Shown here in pieces: positions 35,846 through 44,810 of a stretch of 64,000 nucleotides of DNA. Each line of letters opens with the position of its first letter. The stretch's first letter is position 1. Both the position numbers and the translations under genes were made by a program. The notes under the pieces were generated by a model. It had not been told where the DNA came from. It saw nothing but the letters and a program-made list of their open reading frames with translations, and searched no databases. The DNA comes from Gabonibacter massiliensis (GTDB lineage Bacteria; Bacteroidota; Bacteroidia; Bacteroidales; Marinifilaceae), in the NCBI GenBank assembly GCA_001487125.1, contig LN913011.1, positions 124,001 to 188,000 of the forward strand. Reading direction: 5' to 3'.

Positions 35846-38056
35846 TTATTTCAAATGCTGATTCAGGTAATCCATGAATTTGCCGTACAAATGCAGACGT
35901 GTCATACCTCCGAATATACTGTGGTTGCGGTTGGTATAAATTTGCATGTCGAATGGTTTATTGGCTTGTACCAAGGCTTCCGATAATTCATAAGCATTCT
36001 GGATGTGAACATTGTCGTCTGCCGTTCCGTGACAAATTAATAAATGTCCTTTCAGTTTATCTGCCCAGTTGATCGGAGAGTTGTCATCGTAGCCGTTCGG
36101 GTTGTCCTGGGGACGACGCATGAAACGCTCAGTGTACACGGAATCATAGAACCTCCAGTTGGTAACCGGGGCTACCGCTATGGCCGTGGAGAATACATCG
36201 TTTCCTTTCATCAGGCAAAGAGAGGACATGAATCCTCCGTAGCTCCACCCCCAGATTCCGACCTTTGCCGGGTCGATATACGGTTTTTCAGCCAACCATT
36301 TGGCCGCGGCAATCATATCGTCACTTTCGATTTTACCTAACTGCATGTAAGTACATTTTCGGAATTCTTCTCCTCTTGCACCGGTTCCCCGGGGATCGAT
36401 ACAAGCTACGATATAACCTTCTTGTGCCAAGTATTGCGTCCAGTCGATGGCCCAAGAATTATGTACCTGTTGAGAATTCGGTCCGCTGTATTGAATGATC
36501 AATAAGGGGTAAGTTTGTTCAGGATCGAAATCGACGGGTTTCATAATCCACGCGTTGAGTTGTGTCGTCCCGTCTGCGGCCGGTATTTGAATGTATTCCC
36601 GTTGAGCCACGGAGTAATCTTTTAAGGTCTCCTTTAGCGCCGCGTTGTCTTCCAGTATACGGATGTCTTTTCCATTCGCCCCGTAAAGAGTGATGACAGG
36701 AGGAGTGTCGGCATTGGAAACCGTGTTTACATAGTATTTGAAAGATTTGCTAAACTCCGCATTATTCCAACCTTGCGTGGGAGTTAGTAATTTTTTTCGT
36801 CCTTTTAGATCGATGGAATAGACGTATTTCTCGATAGGAGATACTTCGTGAGAAGAGTAGTAGAATAATCTTTTTTCGGGATCGTAACCGTAAAAATCGA
36901 CCACGTCGAAATGACCGGAGGTAATGGCTTGTTTTTCCTTTCCGGCCATGTCGAAGAGATAAAGATGGAGATAACCGTCTTTTTCACTGCTGAGTACGAA
37001 ATGTTGTCCGTCTTCCAGGAAAATAAGGTTATCGAAGTTATTCTCGTCTATGTAGTATTTATTCTCTTCCCTGTACAGCATTGTCGTATTGCCTACCCGG
37101 GCGTTTGCCAGCAAAATTTCCAGCTTGTTTTGAAATCTGTTTAATTTCAGTATGGCTAATTTTTTAGGATCGGTGGTCCATTTAATACGCGGGATATAGA
37201 TGTCGGTTTCGTCCCCGATGTTCATGGGAGTTGTGACGCGATCTTTTATATCGTACACGTGTACGCTGACTTTGGAGTTCGCTTCACCGGCTTTCGGGTA
37301 TTTATAAGAATAGTTGGAAGGATAGACGGCATTTTCTTTCAGTTCCGGTCTCTCTCCCTTGAACATGTTCATATGGTATATCTTTACATCCGATTCGTCA
37401 AATTTCATGAAAGCAATGGCGGATCCGTCGGGGGCCCACTCGAATGCTTTATTGAATTCAAATTCTTCCTCGTAGACCCAATCCGGAGCCCCGTTAATAA
37501 TTTGATTGAATTTTCCGTCGAAGGTGATCTGTAATTCGGAGCCGAAGCGTAAATCCGCGATAAAGAGATTGTTATCCCGTACGAATGCTATTTTGGTTCC
37601 TTCCGGGGAGAAGGTTGCCAAACGTTGAGGTCCACCTGTGGATAACGGTTTCAGTTCCCTGTTTTTAAAATCGAAAACGTAATAGTCAGCCGTGAAAGAA
37701 CGACGGTAAATCGGTTTTACGTTCGTGCATATCAAAATACGGCTTTCATCGGGACTGAACTCGTAGTCTTGTATCGTTTTTACCTCTTTATATTTGGGAT
37801 CACTGAGATCTAACAGGGTGTTTACGGCCTTTCCGGTTTTGTAGCTATACATGACTAATTTTTGTCCGTTGGATTCCAAAACCGTATAATGTTCTCCGTC
37901 GTTCAGTGAACGAAGTCCCCGAACCCCCGTGGGCATAAATGTATAATTGAGACAGAAATCGGCCAGACTAAATTTTTTATTTTCGCTTTGTGCATATCCG
38001 GGTAAAACCAACCCCACCATAAAAAGGAATACAATTAACTTGTAAAACATTCTCAT
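35846..38056 (-). CDS. Secreted S9 family dipeptidyl/prolyl peptidase (DPP-IV type)
   Basis: 736 residues. The signal peptide ends GYAQ at residue 23. An N-terminal beta-propeller (DPP-IV N-terminal region) is followed by an alpha/beta-hydrolase domain. The catalytic triad is visible: Ser in GWSYGGFMS, Asp in HGTADDNVH, and His in NRNHSIFGG. The Glu pair that binds the substrate amino terminus is suggested by VYEEEFEF. It probably removes X-Pro dipeptides or tripeptides from proline-containing peptides in the periplasm or outer envelope, feeding amino-acid uptake. It is a single-gene minus-strand unit with its own terminator. Confidence 0.93.
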   Translation of the reverse strand: MRMFYKLIVFLFMVGLVLPGYAQSENKKFSLADFCLNYTFMPTGVRGLRSLNDGEHYTVLESNGQKLVMYSYKTGKAVNTLLDLSDPKYKEVKTIQDYEFSPDESRILICTNVKPIYRRSFTADYYVFDFKNRELKPLSTGGPQRLATFSPEGTKIAFVRDNNLFIADLRFGSELQITFDGKFNQIINGAPDWVYEEEFEFNKAFEWAPDGSAIAFMKFDESDVKIYHMNMFKGERPELKENAVYPSNYSYKYPKAGEANSKVSVHVYDIKDRVTTPMNIGDETDIYIPRIKWTTDPKKLAILKLNRFQNKLEILLANARVGNTTMLYREENKYYIDENNFDNLIFLEDGQHFVLSSEKDGYLHLYLFDMAGKEKQAITSGHFDVVDFYGYDPEKRLFYYSSHEVSPIEKYVYSIDLKGRKKLLTPTQGWNNAEFSKSFKYYVNTVSNADTPPVITLYGANGKDIRILEDNAALKETLKDYSVAQREYIQIPAADGTTQLNAWIMKPVDFDPEQTYPLLIIQYSGPNSQQVHNSWAIDWTQYLAQEGYIVACIDPRGTGARGEEFRKCTYMQLGKIESDDMIAAAKWLAEKPYIDPAKVGIWGWSYGGFMSSLCLMKGNDVFSTAIAVAPVTNWRFYDSVYTERFMRRPQDNPNGYDDNSPINWADKLKGHLLICHGTADDNVHIQNAYELSEALVQANKPFDMQIYTNRNHSIFGGMTRLHLYGKFMDYLNQHLK

Positions 38057-38256
38057 AACCTATAATTTTTTAGCATTTTGAATCAAGTTCCAAAGATTCT
38101 ATTTTTTTCTTTTATTTGAAAATGATTTGCTGATTTTAAGTTTAAAATAACGATTTAATGGCTTGGATTTTAAATTTTCGGCCTGATTTGAGAGGGAAGG
38201 GTACGTTTTTGCGATATTTAGGGGAAAGAGAGACGATTTTAATCTAAAATAATCAC

Positions 38257-38264
38257 TATCTTTG
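38257..38264 (+). promoter_or_regulatory. -7 box TATCTTTG of tgt
   Basis: Exact TAnnTTTG match 21 bp upstream of the tgt start at 38286. Confidence 0.72.
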
Positions 38265-38285
38265 CCGATTCAAAAATGAAAGCGA

Positions 38286-39416
38286 ATGAATTACACCCTT
38301 TTAGCGAAAGATAAGCATAGCGAAGCAAGATGTGGCCTGTTAACGACAGACCACGGAACTATTGAAACTCCCATTTTCATGCCGGTGGGGACAGTAGGGA
38401 CCGTAAAAGCTGTGCATGCCCGGGAGTTGAAAGAGGATATTCAGGCTCAAATTATTTTAGGAAACACGTATCATCTCTACTTGCGACCGGGTACAGATGT
38501 GTTGCAAGCCGCGGGAGGTTTACATAAATTTAACGCGTGGGATAGACCGATATTGACCGATAGCGGCGGTTTTCAGGTATTTTCTTTGACCGATAGCCGG
38601 AAGATCACGGAAGAAGGGGTTACCTTCCGTTCTCATATTGACGGGTCGAAACATCTTTTTACACCGGAAAACGTAATGGATGTCCAGCGTAAGATAGGGG
38701 CCGATATCGTGATGGCTTTCGACGAATGTCCTCCCGGTCAAAGCGATTACGTCTATGCTAAAAAATCTTTGGAGTTGACTCAAAGGTGGTTGGAACGTTG
38801 TGTAAAACGTTTTGATGCAACGGAGCCGTTATACGGTTACCGTCAGTCTTTATTTCCGATCGTTCAGGGATGTGTGTATAAAGATCTTCGGGAACGTGCT
38901 GCTGAGCATGCGGTGTCATTGGAGCGGGAAGGATATGCTATCGGAGGCTTGGCGGTAGGAGAGCCCGCGGAGTCGATGTATGCGATGATTGAGGTGGTGA
39001 ACCGGATTTTACCGAAAGATAAACCCCGCTACCTGATGGGTGTCGGTACGCCCGAGAATATTTTAGAGGCCATTGCTTTAGGCGTCGATATGTTCGATTG
39101 TGTTATGCCTACCCGGAACGGAAGAAACGGAATGTTGTTTACGACGGAGGGGGTAATTAATATTAAGAACAAAAAGTGGGAAAAGGATTTTTCCCCCATT
39201 GATCCTTTAGCTCTCTCTTTCGTGGATAAAGATTATTCAAAAGCTTATTTGCGCCATTTGATTAAGGCAGATGAAATTTTAGGGTTGCAAATTTGTTCGA
39301 TCCATAATTTGTCCTTTTATTTGTGGTTGGTAAAAGAGGCGCGGAAGCATATATTGGAAGGTGATTTCCTTGCATGGAAAACGAAAACAGTAAAAAAAGT
39401 GACAACTCGGCTGTAG
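38286..39416 (+). CDS. tgt: tRNA-guanine transglycosylase, zinc-cysteine motif absent
   Basis: 376 residues, full length. It exchanges guanine 34 for a queuosine precursor in tRNAs for Asn, Asp, His and Tyr. The general acid/base D92 is in TDSGGFQVFSL and the nucleophile D271 is in MFDCVMPTRNGRNG. The zinc-binding C-x-C-x2-C segment of well-studied bacterial Tgt is not present; the equivalent stretch (about 306-321) reads SFVDKDYSKAYLRHL. From memory, Bacteroidota homologs share this. The stop codon TAG directly abuts the ATG of the next gene, so the pair is an operon with an LptF/LptG permease. Confidence 0.94.
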   Translation: MNYTLLAKDKHSEARCGLLTTDHGTIETPIFMPVGTVGTVKAVHARELKEDIQAQIILGNTYHLYLRPGTDVLQAAGGLHKFNAWDRPILTDSGGFQVFSLTDSRKITEEGVTFRSHIDGSKHLFTPENVMDVQRKIGADIVMAFDECPPGQSDYVYAKKSLELTQRWLERCVKRFDATEPLYGYRQSLFPIVQGCVYKDLRERAAEHAVSLEREGYAIGGLAVGEPAESMYAMIEVVNRILPKDKPRYLMGVGTPENILEAIALGVDMFDCVMPTRNGRNGMLFTTEGVINIKNKKWEKDFSPIDPLALSFVDKDYSKAYLRHLIKADEILGLQICSIHNLSFYLWLVKEARKHILEGDFLAWKTKTVKKVTTRL

Positions 39417-40496
39417 ATGAAAAAACTGGATATATATATTATACGAAAGTTTCTGGGTACCTTCTTTTTCTCAATGGTACTCATTCTCAGTATCGTTATC
39501 GTTTTCGACCTTTCGGAGCGTTTGGAGAAGTTTATAGAGAACAGTGCTCCGGTCAACGCCATTGTCTTTGACTATTACCTCAACTTCGTTCCTTATTTTG
39601 CGAATGTGTTTTCTTCTCTGTTTACATTTATTTCTGTTATTTTCTTTACTTCCAAGATGGCTTACAATAGTGAAATCATAGCCATTTTGAGTACGGGAAC
39701 CAGTTTTCGCCGGATGGTACGTCCCTATATGATTTCGGCGGGTGTTATCGCGACGTTGTCCCTGTTGTTGACTGCTTTTATCATCCCTAATGCCAATAAG
39801 AAACGGATAGAGTTTTCGGAGAAATACATTTGGAAAACTTTTCAAAATCGAGAGAAGAATATTCATCGTCAAGTGGCTCCCGGTTCTTATATATATATGT
39901 CCTCTTTTTCCGTTGGTCCTAAAATAGGATATGATTTTTCATATGAGAATTTCCGGGGAGATACGTTAATAAATAAATTGAACGCCCGGTTGATCGAATG
40001 GGACGAGAAGAAAGGAAAATGGACGATTAAGGATTGGACTTACAGGGAGTTCGACGGAATGAAAGAGACGTATACGACGGGTAGACAGATCGATACCTTA
40101 TTAAATTTTACTCCGGCGGAATTTTCAGAAGATCCCAAGAAGATAAAGGAACGTTTGACTTTGCCGGAATTAAATGAATACATTGACAGACAAAAGCTGA
40201 GGGGAAGTAGTAATGTTGTTGAGTTTCAGATTGAGAAATATAGAATTTTCTCCAATGCTTTTGCCACCTTTATACTGACATTGATAGGGGTGAGTATTGC
40301 TTCCCGAAAAATTCGGGGAGGTATGGGATTTCATTTAGGATTAGGGTTGTTGATCAGTTTTTCTTATATTCTATTCATGCAATTTTCGACGGTATTTGCA
40401 ACCAATGGAAATATGAATCCGTTATTAGCGGTATGGATACCTAATATCTTGTATGCTTTCGTGGCATTTTTTGTTTATCGAACGGCTCCGAAGTAA
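39417..40496 (+). CDS. LptF/LptG-family (YjgP/YjgQ) lipopolysaccharide-export permease
   Basis: 359 residues. Typical layout: three N-terminal membrane segments (about 11-31, 55-78, 99-121), a beta-jellyroll periplasmic region (about 130-250), and three C-terminal segments (about 278-297, 306-327, 332-350). The start MKKLDIYIIRKFLGTFFFSM contains the family's amphipathic leader. It would move LPS from the inner membrane to the Lpt bridge together with LptB and a second permease, neither of which is in this window. It begins immediately after the tgt stop codon. Confidence 0.9.
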   Translation: MKKLDIYIIRKFLGTFFFSMVLILSIVIVFDLSERLEKFIENSAPVNAIVFDYYLNFVPYFANVFSSLFTFISVIFFTSKMAYNSEIIAILSTGTSFRRMVRPYMISAGVIATLSLLLTAFIIPNANKKRIEFSEKYIWKTFQNREKNIHRQVAPGSYIYMSSFSVGPKIGYDFSYENFRGDTLINKLNARLIEWDEKKGKWTIKDWTYREFDGMKETYTTGRQIDTLLNFTPAEFSEDPKKIKERLTLPELNEYIDRQKLRGSSNVVEFQIEKYRIFSNAFATFILTLIGVSIASRKIRGGMGFHLGLGLLISFSYILFMQFSTVFATNGNMNPLLAVWIPNILYAFVAFFVYRTAPK

Positions 40497-40626
40497 GTTG
40501 AGTCGGGAGTACAATTGAATTAAAAAATAGAAAGATCAGTTGTCTAAAAATCGAAGAGCATTTAATATACTGTTGATTTATAGTATGCTCAGTTATAATT
40601 AATATTTAATTTATTAGAAGTCTGTT

Positions 40627-42048
40627 ATGTACAATCGGGAAGAGAAAAGACCAAGGATTAGTCGAAATGCCGGGCATCGTGACGAGAATCGGCAAAGGAA
40701 GCCTGACACCCGTGAGGGAGATGAGAGGGCAAATCGTTTTAACAGGGAGCGGAGAGATGATTTTTTTTCCGGAGAGGGAGAGTCGGATCGTCCGGTCAGA
40801 AGGTTTAAACGGGTTGAGATTCGGGATTTGAATCAAGAACGAGAAGGTAAATTTGTTCGTCAAAATCGTTTTGACAGAGGGGAACGTAACGATGAGGGGG
40901 AGAGATTCCGTAGAGATCGTTACGAGGGAGATCGTGACGGGGAAAGAAAAGAACGTTCATTCCGTCGCCGGGACGAAAATTACCAGAAACGGGAAGAACA
41001 AGGAGAACGGAGGGAAAACCGTTTTCCGAGAAGAGAAAGCCGGGAAGATAGAAACGAAAGGTATACTTCCGACAGGGAGAACCGGAGCGAGGGGGGAGAA
41101 CGGCGTTTCCAGCAGAGGAATTACCGGGAAGAGCCGGGAAAAAGAAATGAATTCAGGAGAGGAGCACGTTCTGAGCGGGAAGAGTATAACCGGGGAGAAC
41201 GTGAAGAGAGAAACGACCGTTTCAACCGGGTAGATCGTCCCAATCGTGAACGTAGAAATTTTCCGGAAGCAAGAGAGAGAAAGAGAAGTGTCTATTCTCA
41301 GAAGAAACAGTTGGCTCATCGGTTGGAGAACGAAGGCGATGAAACGGAATTGCGGTTGAATCGATATATTGCCAAAGGGGGAATTTGTTCCCGCCGGGAT
41401 GCAGATGAATTGATTTTAGCCGGACGGGTAAAAGTAAACGGTGAGGTGATACAACAAGTAGGTGTGAAGGTTAAACGGGAAGATAGGGTAGAAGTGGACG
41501 ACCGTGTTGTTGTGCCGGAACGTAAAGTGTATTTGGTATTGAATAAGCCTAAAGATTACGTGACTACCGTAGATGATCCCATGGAGCGCAAGACGGTTAT
41601 GTCTCTGATCGAGGGGGCTTGTAAGGAGCGGGTTTATCCGGTCGGACGTTTGGATCGCCAGACGACGGGAGTGCTTTTATTCACGAATGACGGCGATTTG
41701 GCTAAAAAATTGACGCATCCGAAGTACAATCAGAAAAAAATATATCACGTTTTTTTGGATAAGGTTGTAAGTATGGGAGATATTCAATCCATCCGGGACG
41801 GAATTGAGTTGGAAGACGGTTTTGTTCAGGCCGACGATATTCAAATAGCTGCTGATGATCGTACGCAAGTCGGCATCGAAATTCATTCCGGAAAGAATCG
41901 TATCGTTCGTCGTATATTCGAACATTTCGGCTATCAGATTCTTCGATTGGATAGGGTTTATTTTGCCGGAATCACGAAAAAGAACTTGCCTCGCGGAAGA
42001 TGGAGATTCTTGACGCCTGAAGAGGTGACTGTGTTAAAAGTTTATTAA
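40627..42048 (+). CDS. rluB: RluB/RsuA-type pseudouridine synthase with Arg-rich N-terminal tail
   Basis: 473 residues. The enzyme part begins with an S4 RNA-binding domain (about 241-300, LRLNRYIAKGGICSRRDADE). The pseudouridine synthase domain follows, with the catalytic Asp D343 in GRLDRQTTGVLLF and the LNKPKDYVTT entry motif. It modifies uridine in 23S or 16S rRNA. The first 220 residues are a low-complexity stretch rich in Arg, Glu, Asp and Asn with many RER, RRE and RFNR repeats, probably disordered and RNA-binding. The upstream 130 bp are AT-rich with no clear TAnnTTTG box. The exact rRNA target cannot be told. Confidence 0.9.
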   Translation: MYNREEKRPRISRNAGHRDENRQRKPDTREGDERANRFNRERRDDFFSGEGESDRPVRRFKRVEIRDLNQEREGKFVRQNRFDRGERNDEGERFRRDRYEGDRDGERKERSFRRRDENYQKREEQGERRENRFPRRESREDRNERYTSDRENRSEGGERRFQQRNYREEPGKRNEFRRGARSEREEYNRGEREERNDRFNRVDRPNRERRNFPEARERKRSVYSQKKQLAHRLENEGDETELRLNRYIAKGGICSRRDADELILAGRVKVNGEVIQQVGVKVKREDRVEVDDRVVVPERKVYLVLNKPKDYVTTVDDPMERKTVMSLIEGACKERVYPVGRLDRQTTGVLLFTNDGDLAKKLTHPKYNQKKIYHVFLDKVVSMGDIQSIRDGIELEDGFVQADDIQIAADDRTQVGIEIHSGKNRIVRRIFEHFGYQILRLDRVYFAGITKKNLPRGRWRFLTPEEVTVLKVY

Positions 42049-42095
42049 ATAGGTAGATCTTTGTAGATACTATTGTGTTTTTTTATACTTTAACA

Positions 42096-42136
42096 ACATC
42101 TTTCATGGGTCGGTTGCATAGACCCATGAGAGATGT
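42096..42136 (+). promoter_or_regulatory. 16-bp hairpin in the leader of the polysaccharide gene block
   Basis: ACATCTTTCATGGGTC (42096-42111) pairs with GACCCATGAGAGATGT (42121-42136), with one G-T pair, around a 9-nt loop GGTTGCATA. It is followed by AATATAACGGG, not a T-run, so it is not a classic terminator. It ends 16 bp before the first gene of the UpxY-containing block. This makes it a candidate attenuator or antiterminator-loading element. Confidence 0.5.
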
Positions 42137-42152
42137 AATATAACGGGAATTT

Positions 42153-44147
42153 ATGGTTGCATTTGTTACAAATGGATTGAATAGGATGAAAGCGCTGCAC
42201 TCTTTCTCCTATACGCCAAGATGGATCGTTTTTATAATCGACGTGATGTTGAGTTGCGTCGCGGTCGGTGTCACTTATTTGATACTTGGGAATTTTCAGT
42301 TAGACCGCATAAACATGTCTCTTGTTTCACGAGGGGCGATTTGTATCGTGGGGGTAAGGATTGTTAGTTTTATTTGGGGAAAAACTTATTCCGGTATTGT
42401 TCGATTTACAGGAACAGAAGATGCTTTACGGATTTATTATGTATTAACGGCTGGAGAGTTGGTACTTCTTTTAGGAAGCGGTGCTTATTTTTTGGTGACC
42501 GGCCGCCTATTGATCGCTATCTCCGTGCTTTTGACGGAGTACGTGTTGTTAATGAGTATGATGATTGTGAGCCGGTTGATTGTAAAAACTCTTTTTATCC
42601 AATATATAGGAGCGGAAAAGGCAAAGAAGAATGTCATTATTTGCGGAAGCGATGAGTATGGGATTATGGCCAAGCACGCGTTGGATAACGCGGAGGACGT
42701 GTCTTATAATATCCTTGCGTTTATTGATGTGAATGATAAAAAAGCCGGGAAAGTATTGGAGGGAATTAAGATTTACAAGATGTCTTCTTTGGGGTATCTG
42801 TTGAAGCGGAATAAGGTGGATAAAGTTATTATCGCTAAAAAGATGATCGCTTACGATAAAAAGCGAACGATTGTCGAAACCTGTCTGAAATATAATGTCA
42901 ACGTGTTGGAGGTTCCTCGTTTCGAAAGTTGGATTAACGGGGATCTGAGTATACGGCATATAAAAAATATAAAGATCGAAGATTTGTTGGAGCGGGGAGA
43001 GATCAAATTGGATGAGGATAATTTGCGGAAGCAATTACTTAATAAGGTCGTTTTGGTGACCGGTGCGGCCGGATCCATCGGAAGCGAGATCATCCGTCAA
43101 TTGACTCATTTCAGACCTTCTTTGATTGTGCTTTTTGATCAGGCAGAATCTCCGTTGTATGATATAGAACTGGAATTGAAAGAGGAATTTCATTTTTTTA
43201 ATTATAAGATTGAAATCGGGGATGTTCGTGATAAAGAGAGGGTGGAAGGTATGTTCAGAATGTATCATCCGGATATCGTTTATCATGCCGCGGCTTATAA
43301 ACATGTGCCGATGGTTGAGATGCATCCCGTGGAGGGGGTGAAGACCAATGTGTTCGGAACCAAGAATATGGCGGATTGTGCCGTAAAATACGGCTGCAAG
43401 CGTTTTGTTATGATCTCCACGGATAAGGCGGTAAATCCGACGAATGTCATGGGAGCCAGTAAGCGTATTGCTGAAATCTACACGCAATCTTTAAACAAGA
43501 TATCACAAACTAATTTTATAACGACCCGTTTCGGAAATGTATTGGGATCGAACGGATCGGTTATCCCTCGTTTTAAAAAGCAGATCGAAACGGGGGGGCC
43601 GGTTACGGTAACTCATCCGGAAATAACCCGTTTCTTCATGACGATTCCGGAAGCCTGTCAACTGGTCTTGCAAGCGGGTGCTTTGGGGCATGGAGGGGAA
43701 ATTTTCGTGTTTGACATGGGGAAAAGTGTGAAAATCGTAGACTTGGCTCGGAAAATGATCAAATTGTCCGGTTTTGAAGTCGGTAAGGATATTCATATTG
43801 TCTTCACCGGGTTGCGTCCCGGCGAGAAGCTATACGAGGAAGTTTTGAATGTAAAGGAGACAACTCTTCCCACCGTTCACGATCGAATAAAGATAGCTAA
43901 GGTCAGGGAATACGATTACAGGGGGGTATTGGAAGAGATAAATAGATTGCATTCAGCCTTGGAGACCGCGGATAGTTTTATGGTTGTGAAACAGATGAAA
44001 AACATCGTTCCTGAATTCAAGTCTAAAAACTCTGTTTTCGAATCCATTGATTTCCAAATGGAAGAAGAGGGAATGAACAAACAGATGCAAGGCGTACTCG
44101 ATCGTATGGAAGTATTAGAGAAACAGGAGGTGTCGGGTGATGTTTGA
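42153..44147 (+). CDS. PglF/CapD-type nucleotide-sugar 4,6-dehydratase, membrane-bound
   Basis: 664 residues. Four N-terminal membrane helices (about 24-135) anchor the protein. A first nucleotide-binding region follows, and then the SDR dehydratase domain starts at VTGAAGSIGSEI (NAD). Conserved blocks are GDVRDKERVEGMF, VYHAAAYKHVPMVE, ISTDKAVNPTNVMGASKR and LRPGEKLYEE. Homologs convert UDP-GlcNAc to a 4-keto-6-deoxy intermediate for N-acetylated 6-deoxy sugars. It is the first gene of the plus-strand polysaccharide block and overlaps the antiterminator gene by 11 bp. An alternative start 11 codons inside (MKALHSF) is possible. Confidence 0.9.
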   Translation: MVAFVTNGLNRMKALHSFSYTPRWIVFIIDVMLSCVAVGVTYLILGNFQLDRINMSLVSRGAICIVGVRIVSFIWGKTYSGIVRFTGTEDALRIYYVLTAGELVLLLGSGAYFLVTGRLLIAISVLLTEYVLLMSMMIVSRLIVKTLFIQYIGAEKAKKNVIICGSDEYGIMAKHALDNAEDVSYNILAFIDVNDKKAGKVLEGIKIYKMSSLGYLLKRNKVDKVIIAKKMIAYDKKRTIVETCLKYNVNVLEVPRFESWINGDLSIRHIKNIKIEDLLERGEIKLDEDNLRKQLLNKVVLVTGAAGSIGSEIIRQLTHFRPSLIVLFDQAESPLYDIELELKEEFHFFNYKIEIGDVRDKERVEGMFRMYHPDIVYHAAAYKHVPMVEMHPVEGVKTNVFGTKNMADCAVKYGCKRFVMISTDKAVNPTNVMGASKRIAEIYTQSLNKISQTNFITTRFGNVLGSNGSVIPRFKKQIETGGPVTVTHPEITRFFMTIPEACQLVLQAGALGHGGEIFVFDMGKSVKIVDLARKMIKLSGFEVGKDIHIVFTGLRPGEKLYEEVLNVKETTLPTVHDRIKIAKVREYDYRGVLEEINRLHSALETADSFMVVKQMKNIVPEFKSKNSVFESIDFQMEEEGMNKQMQGVLDRMEVLEKQEVSGDV

Positions 44148-44667
44148 GAAAAATCAATCGCGTTGGTACGCTGTTTACACGGCTTCCCGGGCAGAGAAGA
44201 AAGTAAAGGAGCGATTGGATCAGCAGGGGATTGTAAATTATTTGCCGTTGCGTGTCGTAATCAGAAAATGGAGTGACCGTAGCAAAAAGGTGGAGATCCC
44301 TTTGATAAACGGATATATATTCGTATACGTGAATTTATTGCAGATGCAAAAGGTTTTGACGACTTTTGGAGTGGTCTCTTTTTTGAAGGAATTCGGGATA
44401 CCGGCTCCGATACCGGATAAACAGATAAAAGCATTGCGTTTTATGAACGATAACGCGGAGGAGGAGGTGGAAATTTCTACCGTGGATTTGCCTGTCGGTT
44501 CTTATGTGCGGGTTGTGTTGGGAAAGCTGGCGGGGTTGGAAGGAGAGTTGGTTGAGGTCAGGGGGAAACATCGAATTATGGTCCGTTTGGAGCATTTGGG
44601 GTGTGCTTTGACCACGGTGCCTTTAAGTTGTGTGGAACCTTATCGAAGAGTCGCTTCCGGTACGTAG
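44137..44667 (+). CDS. UpxY-like NusG-family transcription antiterminator
   Basis: 176 residues. The N-terminal NGN domain begins SRWYAVYTASRAEKKVKERL, and the centre has PLINGYIFVYV. A KOW-type C-terminal region (VGSYVRVVLGKLAGLEGEL) completes the NusG/RfaH plan. In Bacteroides, UpxY proteins prevent premature termination in the leader of their own capsule operon. Here the gene is second rather than first, overlapping the dehydratase gene by 11 bp, and only two structural genes (wza, wzz) follow in the same orientation. The target leader could be the hairpin at 42096-42136 or the distal start of the minus-strand operon. Confidence 0.87.
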   Translation: MMFEKNQSRWYAVYTASRAEKKVKERLDQQGIVNYLPLRVVIRKWSDRSKKVEIPLINGYIFVYVNLLQMQKVLTTFGVVSFLKEFGIPAPIPDKQIKALRFMNDNAEEEVEISTVDLPVGSYVRVVLGKLAGLEGELVEVRGKHRIMVRLEHLGCALTTVPLSCVEPYRRVASGT

Positions 44668-44718
44668 CTACGGATAGATAATTTTCAGATATGTTTTTTT
44701 GATTTTCAATTAAAAACG

Positions 44719-44726
44719 TATCTTTG
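44719..44726 (+). promoter_or_regulatory. -7 box TATCTTTG of the Wza-like gene
   Basis: Exact TAnnTTTG match with TTTG at 44698-44701 upstream (17-bp spacing). It lies 84 bp before the start at 44811, leaving an untranslated leader of about 75 nt. The export genes can therefore be transcribed independently of the dehydratase/UpxY pair. Confidence 0.7.
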
Positions 44727-44810
44727 CCGTCGCCTGCAAAATAGAGTTGTTTTGGTGGTTTTGCGGTTAAATATTTTAGTGAAAACTTTAAAACGATTAA
44801 AATCGATTAT

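Noticed and set aside
42096-42136. Invertible promoter (phase-variation) upstream of the polysaccharide genes
   Set aside because: The inverted repeats are only 9 bp apart, far too close to flank an invertible promoter, and no recombinase gene is adjacent.
42549-43487. Minus-strand open frames of 150-161 codons inside the PglF-like gene
   Set aside because: Shadows of a well-conserved dehydratase coding sequence, low in plausible protein features.
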